A DNA stretch of 64,000 bases from positions 1 through 64,000 of the forward strand of contig NZ_JAIVFQ010000017.1 in the NCBI RefSeq assembly GCF_020829495.1, in the 5' to 3' direction. The translations under genes and the position numbers were made by a program. The DNA is from Nostoc favosum CHAB5714 (GTDB lineage: Bacteria > Cyanobacteriota > Cyanobacteriia > Cyanobacteriales > Nostocaceae). The notes below the pieces were generated by a model. It was not told the origin of the DNA. It did no database searches and saw only the letters and a list, made by a program, of their open reading frames with translations. Shown piece by piece: positions 46,845-55,707 of the stretch; position 1 is the first letter of the stretch; every line of letters begins with the position of its first letter.

Positions 46845-46978
46845 CAATACGGTTCGGTTAAGGTGCATAGGCCTTAAAGATCCCCCTTAGTCCCCCGATA
46901 AATTGGGGAAATAGAGCCATTTTTAGCCCCCCTTTTTAAGGGGGGTTGGGGGGATCGAGTCTTATCCGAACCGTATTG
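46845..46978. mobile_element. CAATACGG-type MITE, copy 2 (134 bp, 10-bp target duplication)
   Basis: Left end CAATACGGTTCGGTTAAG, right end CTTATCCGAACCGTATTG (one mismatch). Perfect 10-bp direct repeats ATACGCTAGT at 46835-46844 and 46979-46988. The core is a different repeat (GATCCCCCTTAGTCCCCC ... GGGGGGTTGGGGGGATC) forming a GC-rich hairpin. Confidence 0.85.
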
Positions 46979-46988
46979 ATACGCTAGT

Positions 46989-47543
46989 AGGGGCAAGTCT
47001 TTGCCCATTGGTGTCAACTTAAGCTCAAACGCTTATCCCACAGGCGTTTTACCCCACACGCTATCCGGCTCCACGCAGGTGAACCCCAAGACCGCACTGG
47101 CTCCCCTTAATCCCCTCCTGCTTGCGGGGAGGGGAAGTTTTGGCTTTAGACAAAACTGGGGTGGGGTGACGCGTCGAGTGATGGGTAAGTGAGTGAACTC
47201 AATATCAGGTCTTTACAAGGGTTTCACGTTAAGTTGACACCTATGGTCTTTGCCATGCCCCTACAATAAATCTATATGTATCAAGGTTTTGAAAATTGGT
47301 ATGACTTGCATTTATAGCCTATATCAAAGCAAAATTTTGTATCTTATTGCCAGATTTTTTAGGAATTAATCTCCATAATAAAAGCACTCTACCTCTAATC
47401 CAAGAGAGTAAAAAAGCTCTCTAGAAGTTCTTTTATCAAAAACTGTCTCAATCACGTTTCGACACATTAAAGCATAATGTGAGCTATTTGTATAGTGCCT
47501 AAATACTAGTAGAATATTTTCTCAAATCTAAGTACGAAGATAG
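46989..47543. other. Gene-free region with GC-rich hairpin repeats
   Basis: 555 bp. About 47000-47240 is a mosaic of dispersed repeats (TTGGTGTCAACTTAA at 47009 mirrored by TTAAGTTGACACC at 47229, suggesting an outer inverted pair; inside it CTTAATCCCCTCC ... GGGGAGGGG). The right 270 bp is AT-rich unique DNA, upstream of the acyltransferase gene. Confidence 0.5.
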
Positions 47544-48326
47544 ATGGAAGTTTCTGGACGCAACATCAATTACCCACTGAATCCTCCTGCCCCTCTTGAA
47601 GATTTTCCCGTCCTTCAAACTGAAAAATATATCCTACGGCTGGCGTCAACTAAAGAAGAATTAGAATCAATTTTTCGGTTGCGCTTTGAAGTTTTTAATC
47701 TTGAACTAGGCTTGGGATTTTCTGCTTCTAACTTTACCCAAATGGATATAGATAAGTTTGATGCGGTTTGCCATCATTTAATCCTAATCTCCAAAAAAAC
47801 GGGTAAAACCATTGGAACTTATCGGATGCAAACTTATACAATGGCATCTCAAAGACTAGGCTTTGATGCTGCCGATATATTTAATCTTAATGCGATTCCC
47901 AATTCTGTGCTTCAGGCATCAGTTGAAGTTGGACGTGCATGTATAGTTAAAGAATACCGCAATATTCAGGCACTTTTACTATTATGGAAAGGGCTAGCAA
48001 ATTATCTCATCTGGAGTAGAAATCAATATTTCTTTGGCTGTGCATCATTACTAACACAATGTCCTTTAAAAGCTACTTGCACTTATGATTATTTTCAGCA
48101 GAATGGCTTGATGCATCCAAGTATTTTGGTTTATCCAAATTCACAATTTTGTCTAAAAATGCCGCATAAATGCCCAGATTCATCCAATGTCGAAATACCT
48201 AAAATTTTGCAAGCATACTTAAATATTGGAGTTAAAATATGCAGTATTCCAGCTATTGATAGGCAGTTTAAGACTATTGATTTTTTAACTATATCTAATA
48301 CCAAAGACTTTGCTAGATGGCGTTAG
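47544..48326 (+). CDS. GNAT-fold acyltransferase, OlsB/hemolysin-like
   Basis: 260 residues. The core reads YILRLASTKEELESIFRLRFEVFNLELG, then ICHLI-type DAVCHHLILISKKTGKTIGTYRMQT and SVEVGRACIVKEYRNIQALLLLWKGLANYL, matching the L-ornithine N-alpha-acyltransferase (OlsB)/PEP-CTERM-associated acyltransferase family that transfers acyl groups from ACP. It might acylate an amino acid head group or be an acyl-homoserine-lactone-type enzyme; the family is broad. A single gene in its surroundings. Confidence 0.75.
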   Translation: MEVSGRNINYPLNPPAPLEDFPVLQTEKYILRLASTKEELESIFRLRFEVFNLELGLGFSASNFTQMDIDKFDAVCHHLILISKKTGKTIGTYRMQTYTMASQRLGFDAADIFNLNAIPNSVLQASVEVGRACIVKEYRNIQALLLLWKGLANYLIWSRNQYFFGCASLLTQCPLKATCTYDYFQQNGLMHPSILVYPNSQFCLKMPHKCPDSSNVEIPKILQAYLNIGVKICSIPAIDRQFKTIDFLTISNTKDFARWR

Positions 48327-48572
48327 CAAATATTGTAAAAATTCTCTAACTTGAATTCCCCTTATTGTCTTGTAGGGAACTCAGGACTTCCATAAAATTT
48401 GGGCTAAACCCAAATTTTATGGAGATTAGAGTCGAAGGGCTAGCTTTCAAGGGTAGGTATTTAAAAAAGGCATAGATAATAGGACTAGTACCGCAAGGTG
48501 GAAGTCAAAAGTCAAAACAATTGTATTCCAATCCTTTGCGCCATTTGAAATGGTATGTTTAGTTTCAATTAT

Positions 48573-49217
48573 TTACCTTTTAACATTTTTGTCTTCCAAT
48601 GCTCTTACTTTCTCTGACAATGCTAAAATTGTTTTTTGCTGTTCCTGAACAACTTTGGTTAGTACCCCTACGATATCCATAGAACTGAGTCCTTTTCTAT
48701 CAGGGGTTGCTACAAGCTCTGGAACATCTTCTGCAATGAATCCAATGTGGTGTGTTTTTTCTGTATCAGCTTTGTATTTGAACTTGACAGGGTTCAGGTC
48801 TTTTAGTGTCTCAAGTGCCTCTTTACTTGAAAGCTCGGTAATATTTTCCTTCAACTTCTTAGATGAACCCTGGATTAACGCACCACTAATTGAAACATTC
48901 CCATTGGGGTTCAAACTCATTACATTATTATTTGTAAGGTTTGAAAAGAAATTCATTACGCTGTTATTACCAGGACCAACTGCGATATCCCAAAAGTTAA
49001 AATTAGCCACATTGAATCGCAATCGGGCAAAATCACCCTCCTGTGTCTGCCTGATCTGAATCTGAGGAAAGTCAAAACCAAGATTATTACTGACAAAAAT
49101 CCTTTGGCTCTGTTGTGCTTGTGCTGGTTCATCGCTAAGGATTTTTGTGGCTGCTGCTCCAGCAATGAAAGCGCTAGTTGCCCTTAAAATTTGATTCCGA
49201 GAGAAGTTATTAGACAT
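48573..49217 (-). CDS. Exported protein with Peptidase_S74 (tail-fibre chaperone) domain
   Basis: 214 residues from the ATG at 49217. The N-terminus (MSNNFSRNQILRATSAFIAGAAATKILSDEPAQAQQ) looks like an export signal. A middle beta-rich part (FVSNNLGFDFPQIQIRQTQEGDFARLRFNVANF) leads to a C-terminal intramolecular-chaperone domain (SSKKLKENITELSSKEALETLKDLNPVKFKYK ... HIGFIAEDVPEL ... DIVGVLTKVVQEQQ) with a terminal coiled coil. Such domains drive trimerisation of phage tail spikes and then cleave themselves. Here it sits on a tiny non-phage protein, with no phage genes around. Confidence 0.8.
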   Translation of the reverse strand: MSNNFSRNQILRATSAFIAGAAATKILSDEPAQAQQSQRIFVSNNLGFDFPQIQIRQTQEGDFARLRFNVANFNFWDIAVGPGNNSVMNFFSNLTNNNVMSLNPNGNVSISGALIQGSSKKLKENITELSSKEALETLKDLNPVKFKYKADTEKTHHIGFIAEDVPELVATPDRKGLSSMDIVGVLTKVVQEQQKTILALSEKVRALEDKNVKR

Positions 49218-49278
49218 GTGCTTATAACCAAATGGAATGTAAGGATAAACTAAGTACCTCTGGTAGTTAATCAAGTAT

Positions 49279-49369
49279 AGGACTGACGCAAAAGTACATG
49301 CTGTAGGGACAATTCATGAATTGCCCCTACCTGAAAATAAGGGTTTCGGTTATTGTTTGCGTAAGTCCT
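49279..49369. mobile_element. Short AGGACTKACGC-type element (91 bp)
   Basis: Ends AGGACTGACGCAAA and TTTGCGTAAGTCCT (one mismatch) enclose a palindrome GTAGGGACAATTCATG...GAATTGCCCCTAC. Smallest member of the family at 29687 and 51980. It lies just upstream of the S74 gene. Confidence 0.75.
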
Positions 49370-49982
49370 GAAGTAGACTGACTCTTAAGCATAATATCAA
49401 TGTACGCGTTAATAGAAGAGAGGTATTTATAAAACTTACCATAGTACATAAGTAATACACGCAATTTGGGTATTTTAGCCATGTTTAGCATTCAGCGATC
49501 GCAACTTTCAGCTTTCATCCTCTTTGCACAATACCTACTATGCTGCCGTCGCAATCTAGTACTGGAAAGTAACTTAATAACAAGTTGATAAATAGCAAAT
49601 AACTGCTGTATTATTGCTATGACCTCTTTTTGGAAATCTAAGTACATCTTTTAATCCAAAAACAACCTGGCACTCAATACTTAACTTTGAGTTAAACAAA
49701 TAGATTGTTTTTCATAGCCAAATGGCTTGAGAAAAATTCAGAGTTTGTTTTAAAAGTGATTGACTGTAATTTTAGGTACTTATTTACCCCGCCTATCCCC
49801 CCTTTTGAAAGTGGAAACCGGAATCAAACCCCCAAATTTATCGCGGGATTTAGGGGTATCTAGAATGTTTTGCTACCGAGAAAATAACTTTTAAAACATC
49901 CTTTCAATTTCTTTGTTTCTCATATCTTTGGGATAATGCTCCAATTGAATTTAGTCTCTATTTGCAATTAAGGACAATGTTC
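49370..49982. other. AT-rich gene-free region
   Basis: About 610 bp. Contains one HIP1 site and a stretch of the CCCCGCCTATCCCCC type near 49787. No gene, RNA or structured element identified. The right end should carry the nuclease promoter. Confidence 0.4.
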
Positions 49983-51731
49983 ATGAGTTCTATCCGAAAA
50001 ATCTTGCAGACACTATGTTTGATTGTTTTTCTTGCATTCTGCCTTCCTTCAGGAATCGCTCATAGTGTAGAAGTTACATCTTTGGTAGGAAGTCCTACGC
50101 AATTAACAGTTGCCACTTTCAATGTCGAAAACCTTGATCCTAAAAAGGAAAACGTCTCTAAGGTTGATAAAAATACGACTAGAAACGTCGATGATGATGT
50201 GAAAAGCGGTAAGTTTACAGCTTTGGCAAACCAGATTGTTACTAATCTTGAAGCACCAGACATTATTGCTTTGCAAGAAATACAAGACAATGATGGAGCT
50301 GAATTGAGTTCAGTAGTTGATGCTAGTCTGACTGCTGAGACTCTGATCAGTTCTATCGAATCTGCGGGAGGCCCAGCCTATGAGTATCAAGAAATTCCTC
50401 CTCAGAATGGACTGGATGGAGGCCAACCAGGTGGCAACATCCGAGTAGGCTTTTTGTTCAATCCTCAACGAGTTAAGCTACAGAAACTTGAACGCTTTGC
50501 GGATGACCCGGCTTTTTTAGAAAGTCGTAAACCTTTAGTGGGTGAATTTACTTTCAACAATATTCCCATCACCCTGATAAACAACCACTTTGCTTCTAAA
50601 AGCGGGGGAGCGGCTTCCAACCCAAAACGGATAAAGCAGGCAACAATTGTTAATGAATTTGTTGTAGATCGCTTAACTACTGACCCAAATGCAAATATCG
50701 TTGTTCTTGGCGATCTGAATGATACTCCAGACTCTCAGCCGATAAAAGTTCTTGAAGGAAATAAGCTAGAAAATTTGGTAAACAAAATTCCATCGGCAGA
50801 CCGCTTTTCTTATGTCTTCCGAGGGAGTAAAGAACAAATTGACCAGATCCTGATTACCCCAAACTTGCTTAACAATGGAAATCCTGAAATAAATGCTGTT
50901 CATGTCAACGCAGGTATTTCTAGGTCAGCCAGCGATCACGACCCTGTGATTGCTCGATTTACTCTATTATCTCTTGGTGAGTCTACTCCTATTTCATCAG
51001 CCCCAGTTAGCAGTTCTGAACCAGCAGTTACACCAAGCACGATTGTTGCTGGTATTACAGGAGACGATTTACTGAAAAAACTGGATAGCCTTTACTCTCC
51101 TCGTGCTAGCCTCGGATATGGTAGCGCCCGCGATCTGCTCTACACCCAAATAGATAACCAAGGCGGTATAGTAACAGACATCTACGCTGGTTACAGTGTT
51201 CCGATCAACCAAAATTCAAATAAACCCAGAGAGGAAGCTGCACAACACAGAATCAATGCAGAACACGTCTGGCCGCAGAGCATGGGAGCTGAAGGCCCAG
51301 CAAAAAGCGATTTGCATAACCTCTTTGCTTCACGGATGGAAGTTAACAGCGATCGCGCCAACTTTCCATTTGGAGATATTCCTGATAATCAAACTACATC
51401 TTGGTATCTCGATGATGAAGAATTGAGTTTCAAACCGAGTCCACAGGATATTGACAAGTACAGTGAATTTAAACGGGGATTCTTTGAACCACGGGAGGCA
51501 AAAAAAGGGGATATAGCTCGGATAATTTTCTATTTCCGCACAGTCTACCCAGAACTAGCAAATGCAAACTTCTTTCAGACACAAAAAGATACTCTTTGTA
51601 AGTGGCAAGCAGACGATCCAATTGATGCTGGTGAGCTAGCACGTAGTAATGCGATCGCTAAAACTTCCCAAGGTAATGATAATCCCTTTGTGTTAGATCC
51701 TACTCTGCCACAACGAACCTACTGTAATTAA
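49983..51731 (+). CDS. Secreted double nuclease: EEP domain fused to endonuclease I domain
   Basis: 582 residues from the ATG at 49983, which has TAAGGA at good spacing (an ATG at 49977 is too close to it). Signal peptide at about 1-27. Domain 1 (about 35-345) is an exonuclease-endonuclease-phosphatase fold: LTVATFNVENLDP, DIIALQEIQDND (catalytic Glu), VVLGDLNDTPDS, and SDHDPVIARF (catalytic Asp-His). Domain 2 (about 365-575) is a bacterial endonuclease I/NucM-type domain: RINAEHVWPQSMGAEGPAKSDLHNLFASRMEVNSDRANFPFG. Two catalytic nuclease folds on one exported protein suggest extracellular DNA degradation for phosphate or nucleotides (inference). Confidence 0.88.
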   Translation: MSSIRKILQTLCLIVFLAFCLPSGIAHSVEVTSLVGSPTQLTVATFNVENLDPKKENVSKVDKNTTRNVDDDVKSGKFTALANQIVTNLEAPDIIALQEIQDNDGAELSSVVDASLTAETLISSIESAGGPAYEYQEIPPQNGLDGGQPGGNIRVGFLFNPQRVKLQKLERFADDPAFLESRKPLVGEFTFNNIPITLINNHFASKSGGAASNPKRIKQATIVNEFVVDRLTTDPNANIVVLGDLNDTPDSQPIKVLEGNKLENLVNKIPSADRFSYVFRGSKEQIDQILITPNLLNNGNPEINAVHVNAGISRSASDHDPVIARFTLLSLGESTPISSAPVSSSEPAVTPSTIVAGITGDDLLKKLDSLYSPRASLGYGSARDLLYTQIDNQGGIVTDIYAGYSVPINQNSNKPREEAAQHRINAEHVWPQSMGAEGPAKSDLHNLFASRMEVNSDRANFPFGDIPDNQTTSWYLDDEELSFKPSPQDIDKYSEFKRGFFEPREAKKGDIARIIFYFRTVYPELANANFFQTQKDTLCKWQADDPIDAGELARSNAIAKTSQGNDNPFVLDPTLPQRTYCN

Positions 51732-51747
51732 AAAGTAGGGTAGCACA

Positions 51748-51885
51748 CAATACGGTTCAGTTAAGGCTAAAATCCTTTGTTAAATTCAATTTTTTAACGT
51801 AGACGCAAAGCGGCTTGCCGCAGGCTACCTTATTAGGCGCAGAGGACACCGAGAGAAGAAAGAAATGCTTAACTGAACTGTATTG
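51748..51885. mobile_element. CAATACGG-type MITE, copy 3 (138 bp, 10-bp target duplication)
   Basis: Ends CAATACGGTTCAGTTAAG and CTTAACTGAACTGTATTG (one mismatch between arms). Perfect 10-bp direct repeats GGGTAGCACA at 51738-51747 and 51886-51895. The core is a third unrelated sequence, a mosaic with ACGCAAAGCGG and CTTGCCGCAGGCTACC words. It inserted 17 bp after the nuclease stop codon. Confidence 0.85.
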
Positions 51886-51979
51886 GGGTAGCACACCTGT
51901 GCTACCATACGATGGGATGTTTTTTTACTGGAAGTATCTAAGACGCGTTAAACCATATAAATAAGGACGCAAAGAAATT

Positions 51980-52184
51980 AGGAGTTACGCATCAAGTACG
52001 AAATGTAGGGGCAATACCCTGCGGGAAGCCCTCCGGGTTCGGGGGTTCGCAAGACGCTCGAAGACTCGCTAACGCTGCGCTAACGACGGGAACCGCCAAG
52101 ACTGCGACCCCCTCACCGCTTTGCGTCTACATGAATTGCCCTTACGGTAAATCAAGGCTTTCACTGCCTTTTTGCGTAAGTCTT
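51980..52184. mobile_element. AGGAGTTACGC-type element with nested GC-rich insertion
   Basis: Ends AGGAGTTACGCA and TTTGCGTAAGTCTT (diverged relatives of AGGACTTACGCAAA). Compared with the 91-bp member at 49279, the palindromic core GTAGGGRCAAT...GAATTGCCC is split by about 100 bp of GC-rich repeat words ending ACCGCTTTGCGTCTAC. Confidence 0.65.
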
Positions 52185-52215
52185 GGAAATAAAGAAGTTG
52201 TTTATGCAATATTAT

Positions 52216-52650
52216 CTACAAGCGATCGCGAATTGTTTTGAGTTGATCTTGAGTCTTAATTGGCTCTCGCGGTGCTGGTAATTCGGTATTAGGCCAGTTA
52301 GGTAAATCATTGCACGGGCATAACAACGCCGGCATCCCGACGTTTCGCGCGGCTACTGGCATACTGCAACGGCTGCAAGGTAGCATCTCCCAGGCTGGTG
52401 TCAAAAGTTCAGCAATGGTTTCATGTGTACCCTCTAGGTAACAATCACCCGATTCCGGTGAGAGAATTTTTTGCCAGCATTCTTCAAATTCTTCACTATA
52501 GCGATCGCCATTTAGCACCGATAGCGGAGCGTTAGCGAGTCCGCGAGCGTCTTGGGGCAAAAAGCTTGCCTTACCGTTGCTCGTAATCACTTTCTTACCC
52601 AACTGAAACCAGTAGGCAAGGTATCCTCTAACTTCTTGTTTGGTTGCCAT
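52216..52650 (-). CDS. Conserved cyanobacterial protein with Cys cluster, unknown
   Basis: 144 residues. Start MATKQEVRGYLAYWFQLGKKVI; C-terminal half has LPCSRCSMPVAARNVGMPALLCPCNDLPNWPN, a CxxC...CxC set that could bind zinc or Fe-S. The segment DARGLANAPLSVL is encoded by a dispersed repeat (52505-52555, GCTAGCGAGTCCGCGAGCG-like words) that seems to have been inserted in frame. Function not recognised. Precedes nothing on its strand; cobU is 52 bp upstream in the same direction. Confidence 0.6.
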   Translation of the reverse strand: MATKQEVRGYLAYWFQLGKKVITSNGKASFLPQDARGLANAPLSVLNGDRYSEEFEECWQKILSPESGDCYLEGTHETIAELLTPAWEMLPCSRCSMPVAARNVGMPALLCPCNDLPNWPNTELPAPREPIKTQDQLKTIRDRL

Positions 52651-52702
52651 ATTACAATTTTAGATTTTAGATTTTAGATTTTGGATTAATTTGAATCAAT
52701 AG

Positions 52703-53278
52703 TTAAGAATCTTGACCCCTGAATGTTCCAGAATCCCCTCTATTTGGCAATGGGTAACCAAGGATGCTGAGATTGAGAACATGACCACCAGTAACTAAAT
52801 AAACAGTATTGCTGAGTACACCTAGCTGGCGCACTAAAGAACCCAAGCGATCGCGGAACGCCCTCCCAAGGGGATAAGCTGGTATCACACCCCAACCTAC
52901 CTCTTCTGCTACAAACACTATATCAGCAGCAACCAGATCCACTGTCTCTAATAACTCTGCAACGATGCTTTCCCAGCTAGATTCTTCCTCTTCTAAGAGA
53001 TTAGCAACCCAAGTTCCTAAAGAATCAACTAAAAGACAGGTATAGGGTTTGGCATCGGCGAGGGTAGCAGACAGTTCCACAGGTACAGATAGAGTTACCC
53101 AGTCTTGGGGGCGACGTTGTTGGTGTTCTAAAATGCGTTGATGCCATTCTTGGTCATCTGGGTTATCGGTGGCTGTTGCTACGTAAACAACTGCTTTTCC
53201 TGACTGCATGGCCAGAGTTTCCGCCCATTCACTTTTACCAGATCGTGCTGGCCCTGTTACTAAGATGATTTTACCCAA
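52703..53278 (-). CDS. cobU: Adenosylcobinamide kinase / guanylyltransferase
   Basis: 191 residues. P-loop ILVTGPARSGKSEWAE at residues 4-19, LVDSLGTWVANLL, and VFVAEEVGWGVIPAYPLGRAFRDRLG. The enzyme phosphorylates adenosylcobinamide and attaches GMP in late cobalamin or pseudocobalamin assembly. The final residues (DSGTFRGQDS) are shorter than in some homologues. No cobalamin riboswitch was recognised upstream. Confidence 0.93.
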   Translation of the reverse strand: MGKIILVTGPARSGKSEWAETLAMQSGKAVVYVATATDNPDDQEWHQRILEHQQRRPQDWVTLSVPVELSATLADAKPYTCLLVDSLGTWVANLLEEEESSWESIVAELLETVDLVAADIVFVAEEVGWGVIPAYPLGRAFRDRLGSLVRQLGVLSNTVYLVTGGHVLNLSILGYPLPNRGDSGTFRGQDS

Positions 53279-53635
53279 AGTTGTTTCCTAATATTTTAAC
53301 AATATGCCTACGATTGCAATTTATCACCGCAGTTTTTTACTTTATCGGCAAAATTTTTAGTTTCAAATAACTTTTAAGGGATAAAATTAGCACCAGCATC
53401 ATTCAAAATTTATAATTCTGTTTCCAGTCGTGATGAAACCCCATCGCAAACGGGACTACCGTCATTAATCGGGTAAAACCCCTTTTTAATTACGAATTAC
53501 GTTAGCGTAGCGGGGCGTAGCCCATTATGAATTACGAATTAGATTGATGTCACAATTGGCAAAAGCCGAAAATCCCAACAACCCCATTCTTAATTATTCA
53601 ACACCATTGGGGACAGCAAACTTTAGGATGTCTTT
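53279..53635. other. Intergenic region between cobU and the 269-residue gene
   Basis: 357 bp. Contains ACGAATTA words around 53495-53540 with GTTAGCGTAGCGGGGCGTAGCCC, a dispersed palindromic word, between them. Otherwise AT-rich and without recognisable structure. Confidence 0.4.
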
Positions 53636-54445
53636 ATGAACGCAGGCTTAAAACGCATAGAAGCAACTCTACACGATTTAGGGAATCGCGGCACTGCCTC
53701 TGCCGCCGAAGCTGGTGATTCGACGACAAAACGGCCTTTCTCCTTTAGAATCAGTGTCGGAGCCAACGAACCCACAGAAAGTACACAAACTCCATCTTCT
53801 CAGGAAGAACAAACAGTTGACTTGGGCAAAGATACTGAGAGTGATTATCCTTCTGAACAAAATTTCTTTCCTCACCATGACTCTGTTCAGACCTTTCAAG
53901 CAGAAGAGAATGGGAGCAAAACACCCAGCCTACCCAAGTTGAAAACTCCGACCTTTAGTAGCCATCGCCACGGAGCAAATCCAGCATTGGCGATGAATCT
54001 ATTGCAAGAAATTCAGGAAACTGTCGCCGGTTGGCAAATAGAGCTGCAAAATATTTTGAAGCAAATTCAGGATATTTACTTAGAAGGGCCAATTGTCAAT
54101 GGCTGGTTAGAATCCAATCCTAAGGAACCAGAATCAGGAGGAACTGCAACATTACGCCATGCAGAAGTTGACCGCCTGATGAACTACGTAGAAGAAATTT
54201 GCGCCACTGGTGGGAAAGTATCTTATCAATCATCTATTACTGGCTACCGTCTCTGTGGTGTAGACGATACTGGTAAAGTCTGGTCGCGTCCATGTCCAGC
54301 AGATCAGGTTCCCAATGTTAGCATGGCGATCGCCCGTTACCAAAAGTTACGTCAACTGTTAGGGCGCAAGCAATCTTTGGAAACCCGTTTGAGTCAACTG
54401 GCCCAAACACTTGTAGTTTTACACAGTCATATTCAACAAACGTAA
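53636..54445 (+). CDS. Conserved hypothetical protein with C-terminal helical domain
   Basis: 269 residues. The first 115 are low-complexity and polar (Glu/Ser/Thr-rich), likely disordered. From 120 a helical domain begins (LAMNLLQEIQETVAGWQIELQNILKQIQDIYLEGPIVNGWLES), followed by RLMNYVEEICATGGKVSYQSSITGYRLCGVDDTGKVWSRPCPADQVP and a terminal coiled coil. I do not recognise a functional family. Monocistronic, upstream of the polysaccharide genes. Confidence 0.65.
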   Translation: MNAGLKRIEATLHDLGNRGTASAAEAGDSTTKRPFSFRISVGANEPTESTQTPSSQEEQTVDLGKDTESDYPSEQNFFPHHDSVQTFQAEENGSKTPSLPKLKTPTFSSHRHGANPALAMNLLQEIQETVAGWQIELQNILKQIQDIYLEGPIVNGWLESNPKEPESGGTATLRHAEVDRLMNYVEEICATGGKVSYQSSITGYRLCGVDDTGKVWSRPCPADQVPNVSMAIARYQKLRQLLGRKQSLETRLSQLAQTLVVLHSHIQQT

Positions 54446-54549
54446 AGTTTTAAAGATTATTTTCAAAGAAACTCGGTTGGTGGGTCGGTAATTTTTAGTT
54501 TAGATTAACTCTCAGCAGGTGTGCGTTGGATTTAAGATTTTAATCTAAA

Positions 54550-54665
54550 ATCGTTCGATGGTTCCTGAGCGAAGTCGTTCGCGTAGCGTCCCGCAGGGAA
54601 GGACTGAGCCAAGCCGTACCCCTCCGGGGAAGCAAGCTACGCGTAGCGTTCCGCAGGAAAGTCCC
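54550..54665. repeat. Cluster of palindromic GC-rich repeat words
   Basis: Words such as GTTCGCGTAGCGTCCCGCAGGGAAGG and CTACGCGTAGCGTTCCGCAGGAAAG form two similar units of about 50 bp, in front of the first glycosyltransferase gene. Confidence 0.65.
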
Positions 54666-54690
54666 AAATCTCAAATCCAAAATAAAATCT

Positions 54691-55623
54691 ATGCCAGACA
54701 CCCAAATCTCTGCCATTATCTGTACCCACAATCGAGATACCTATTTAGGGGCTGCAATTGATAGTCTTTTAGCGCAGGATTTTGCTGCTGACTTTGAAAT
54801 TGTGGTAGTTGATAATGGATCTAGCGATCGCACTCGTGAGGTTGTAGAACAAAGGGCCCACAATCCGCGCCTGAAGTATGTATTTGAACCCACCATTGGT
54901 TTGTCTGTCGCCCGTAACACAGGTGCAAAAGTAGCTAGTGGTGATATTCTTGCTTATTTAGATGACGATGCCGTTGCGAGCAAGGGCTGGCTACAAGTTT
55001 TATATTTTGCCTATTACAATAATTCTAAACTAGCGATCGCAGGTGGCAAAGTCACTCTCATCTGGCCCCAAGGAATCGAGCAACCACGGTGGCTATCTCC
55101 AGGGCTAGCTGCAAATTTGGGTGCATACGATTTGGGTGACAGTATCATCTACATCGAGCAATCTGGCTTAACACCCAGAGGCTTAAATTACTCCATCCGC
55201 CGCAGTTTCCTAGAAGAAATTGGCGGTTTTGATCCTCATCTCGGTCGAGTGGGGAAAAATCTATTATCAAATGAAGAACTGCAAATGACCGAATTTGCCC
55301 TACAGCGTAATTGGCAAGTTGCTTATCTTCCCGAAGCGCTGGTTGCTCATCATGTTGCCCCAGAACGCCTCCAACGCTCCTGGTTTTTAAACCGGGGCTG
55401 GTGGCAAGGTATCAGTGAATGCTATCGAGAACAACTCGCTGGTAAAGCTGGAATCGCTCAATTGCAGCGAGGTGGCGAACGGTTTGTGCGCGGCTTGTAT
55501 AAGGCATTGCAATATTTTTCTGATCCAGCAGAACGGTTTGACAAACTTGTATATGCTTACGGTCAGATTGGTTACTTAAATGCTGCTATTCAAGGTCTTT
55601 TATCCCCATCAAATAAGAAATAA
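54691..55623 (+). CDS. GT2-family glycosyltransferase
   Basis: 310 residues, GT-A fold. ISAIICTHNRDTYLGAAIDSLLAQ, EIVVVDNGSSDRTREVV, GLSVARNTGAKVASGDILAYLDDDAV (DDD metal-binding motif), LNYSIRRSFLEEIGGFDPHLGR, and NEELQMTEFALQRNWQVAYLPEALVAHHV. No membrane helices; cytosolic or membrane-peripheral. The first of three genes that look like a surface-polysaccharide set. Confidence 0.9.
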   Translation: MPDTQISAIICTHNRDTYLGAAIDSLLAQDFAADFEIVVVDNGSSDRTREVVEQRAHNPRLKYVFEPTIGLSVARNTGAKVASGDILAYLDDDAVASKGWLQVLYFAYYNNSKLAIAGGKVTLIWPQGIEQPRWLSPGLAANLGAYDLGDSIIYIEQSGLTPRGLNYSIRRSFLEEIGGFDPHLGRVGKNLLSNEELQMTEFALQRNWQVAYLPEALVAHHVAPERLQRSWFLNRGWWQGISECYREQLAGKAGIAQLQRGGERFVRGLYKALQYFSDPAERFDKLVYAYGQIGYLNAAIQGLLSPSNKK

Positions 55624-55707
55624 AGAAGAATGGAGAATTTAGAATTCAGAATTCAGAATGCTTTTCTCTTGAGAATACAATCCGCAATCATATTCAAGTC
55701 CATTCTA

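Noticed and set aside
52650-53635. Cobalamin riboswitch near cobU
   Set aside because: No B12-box-like sequence or matching fold seen upstream of cobU.
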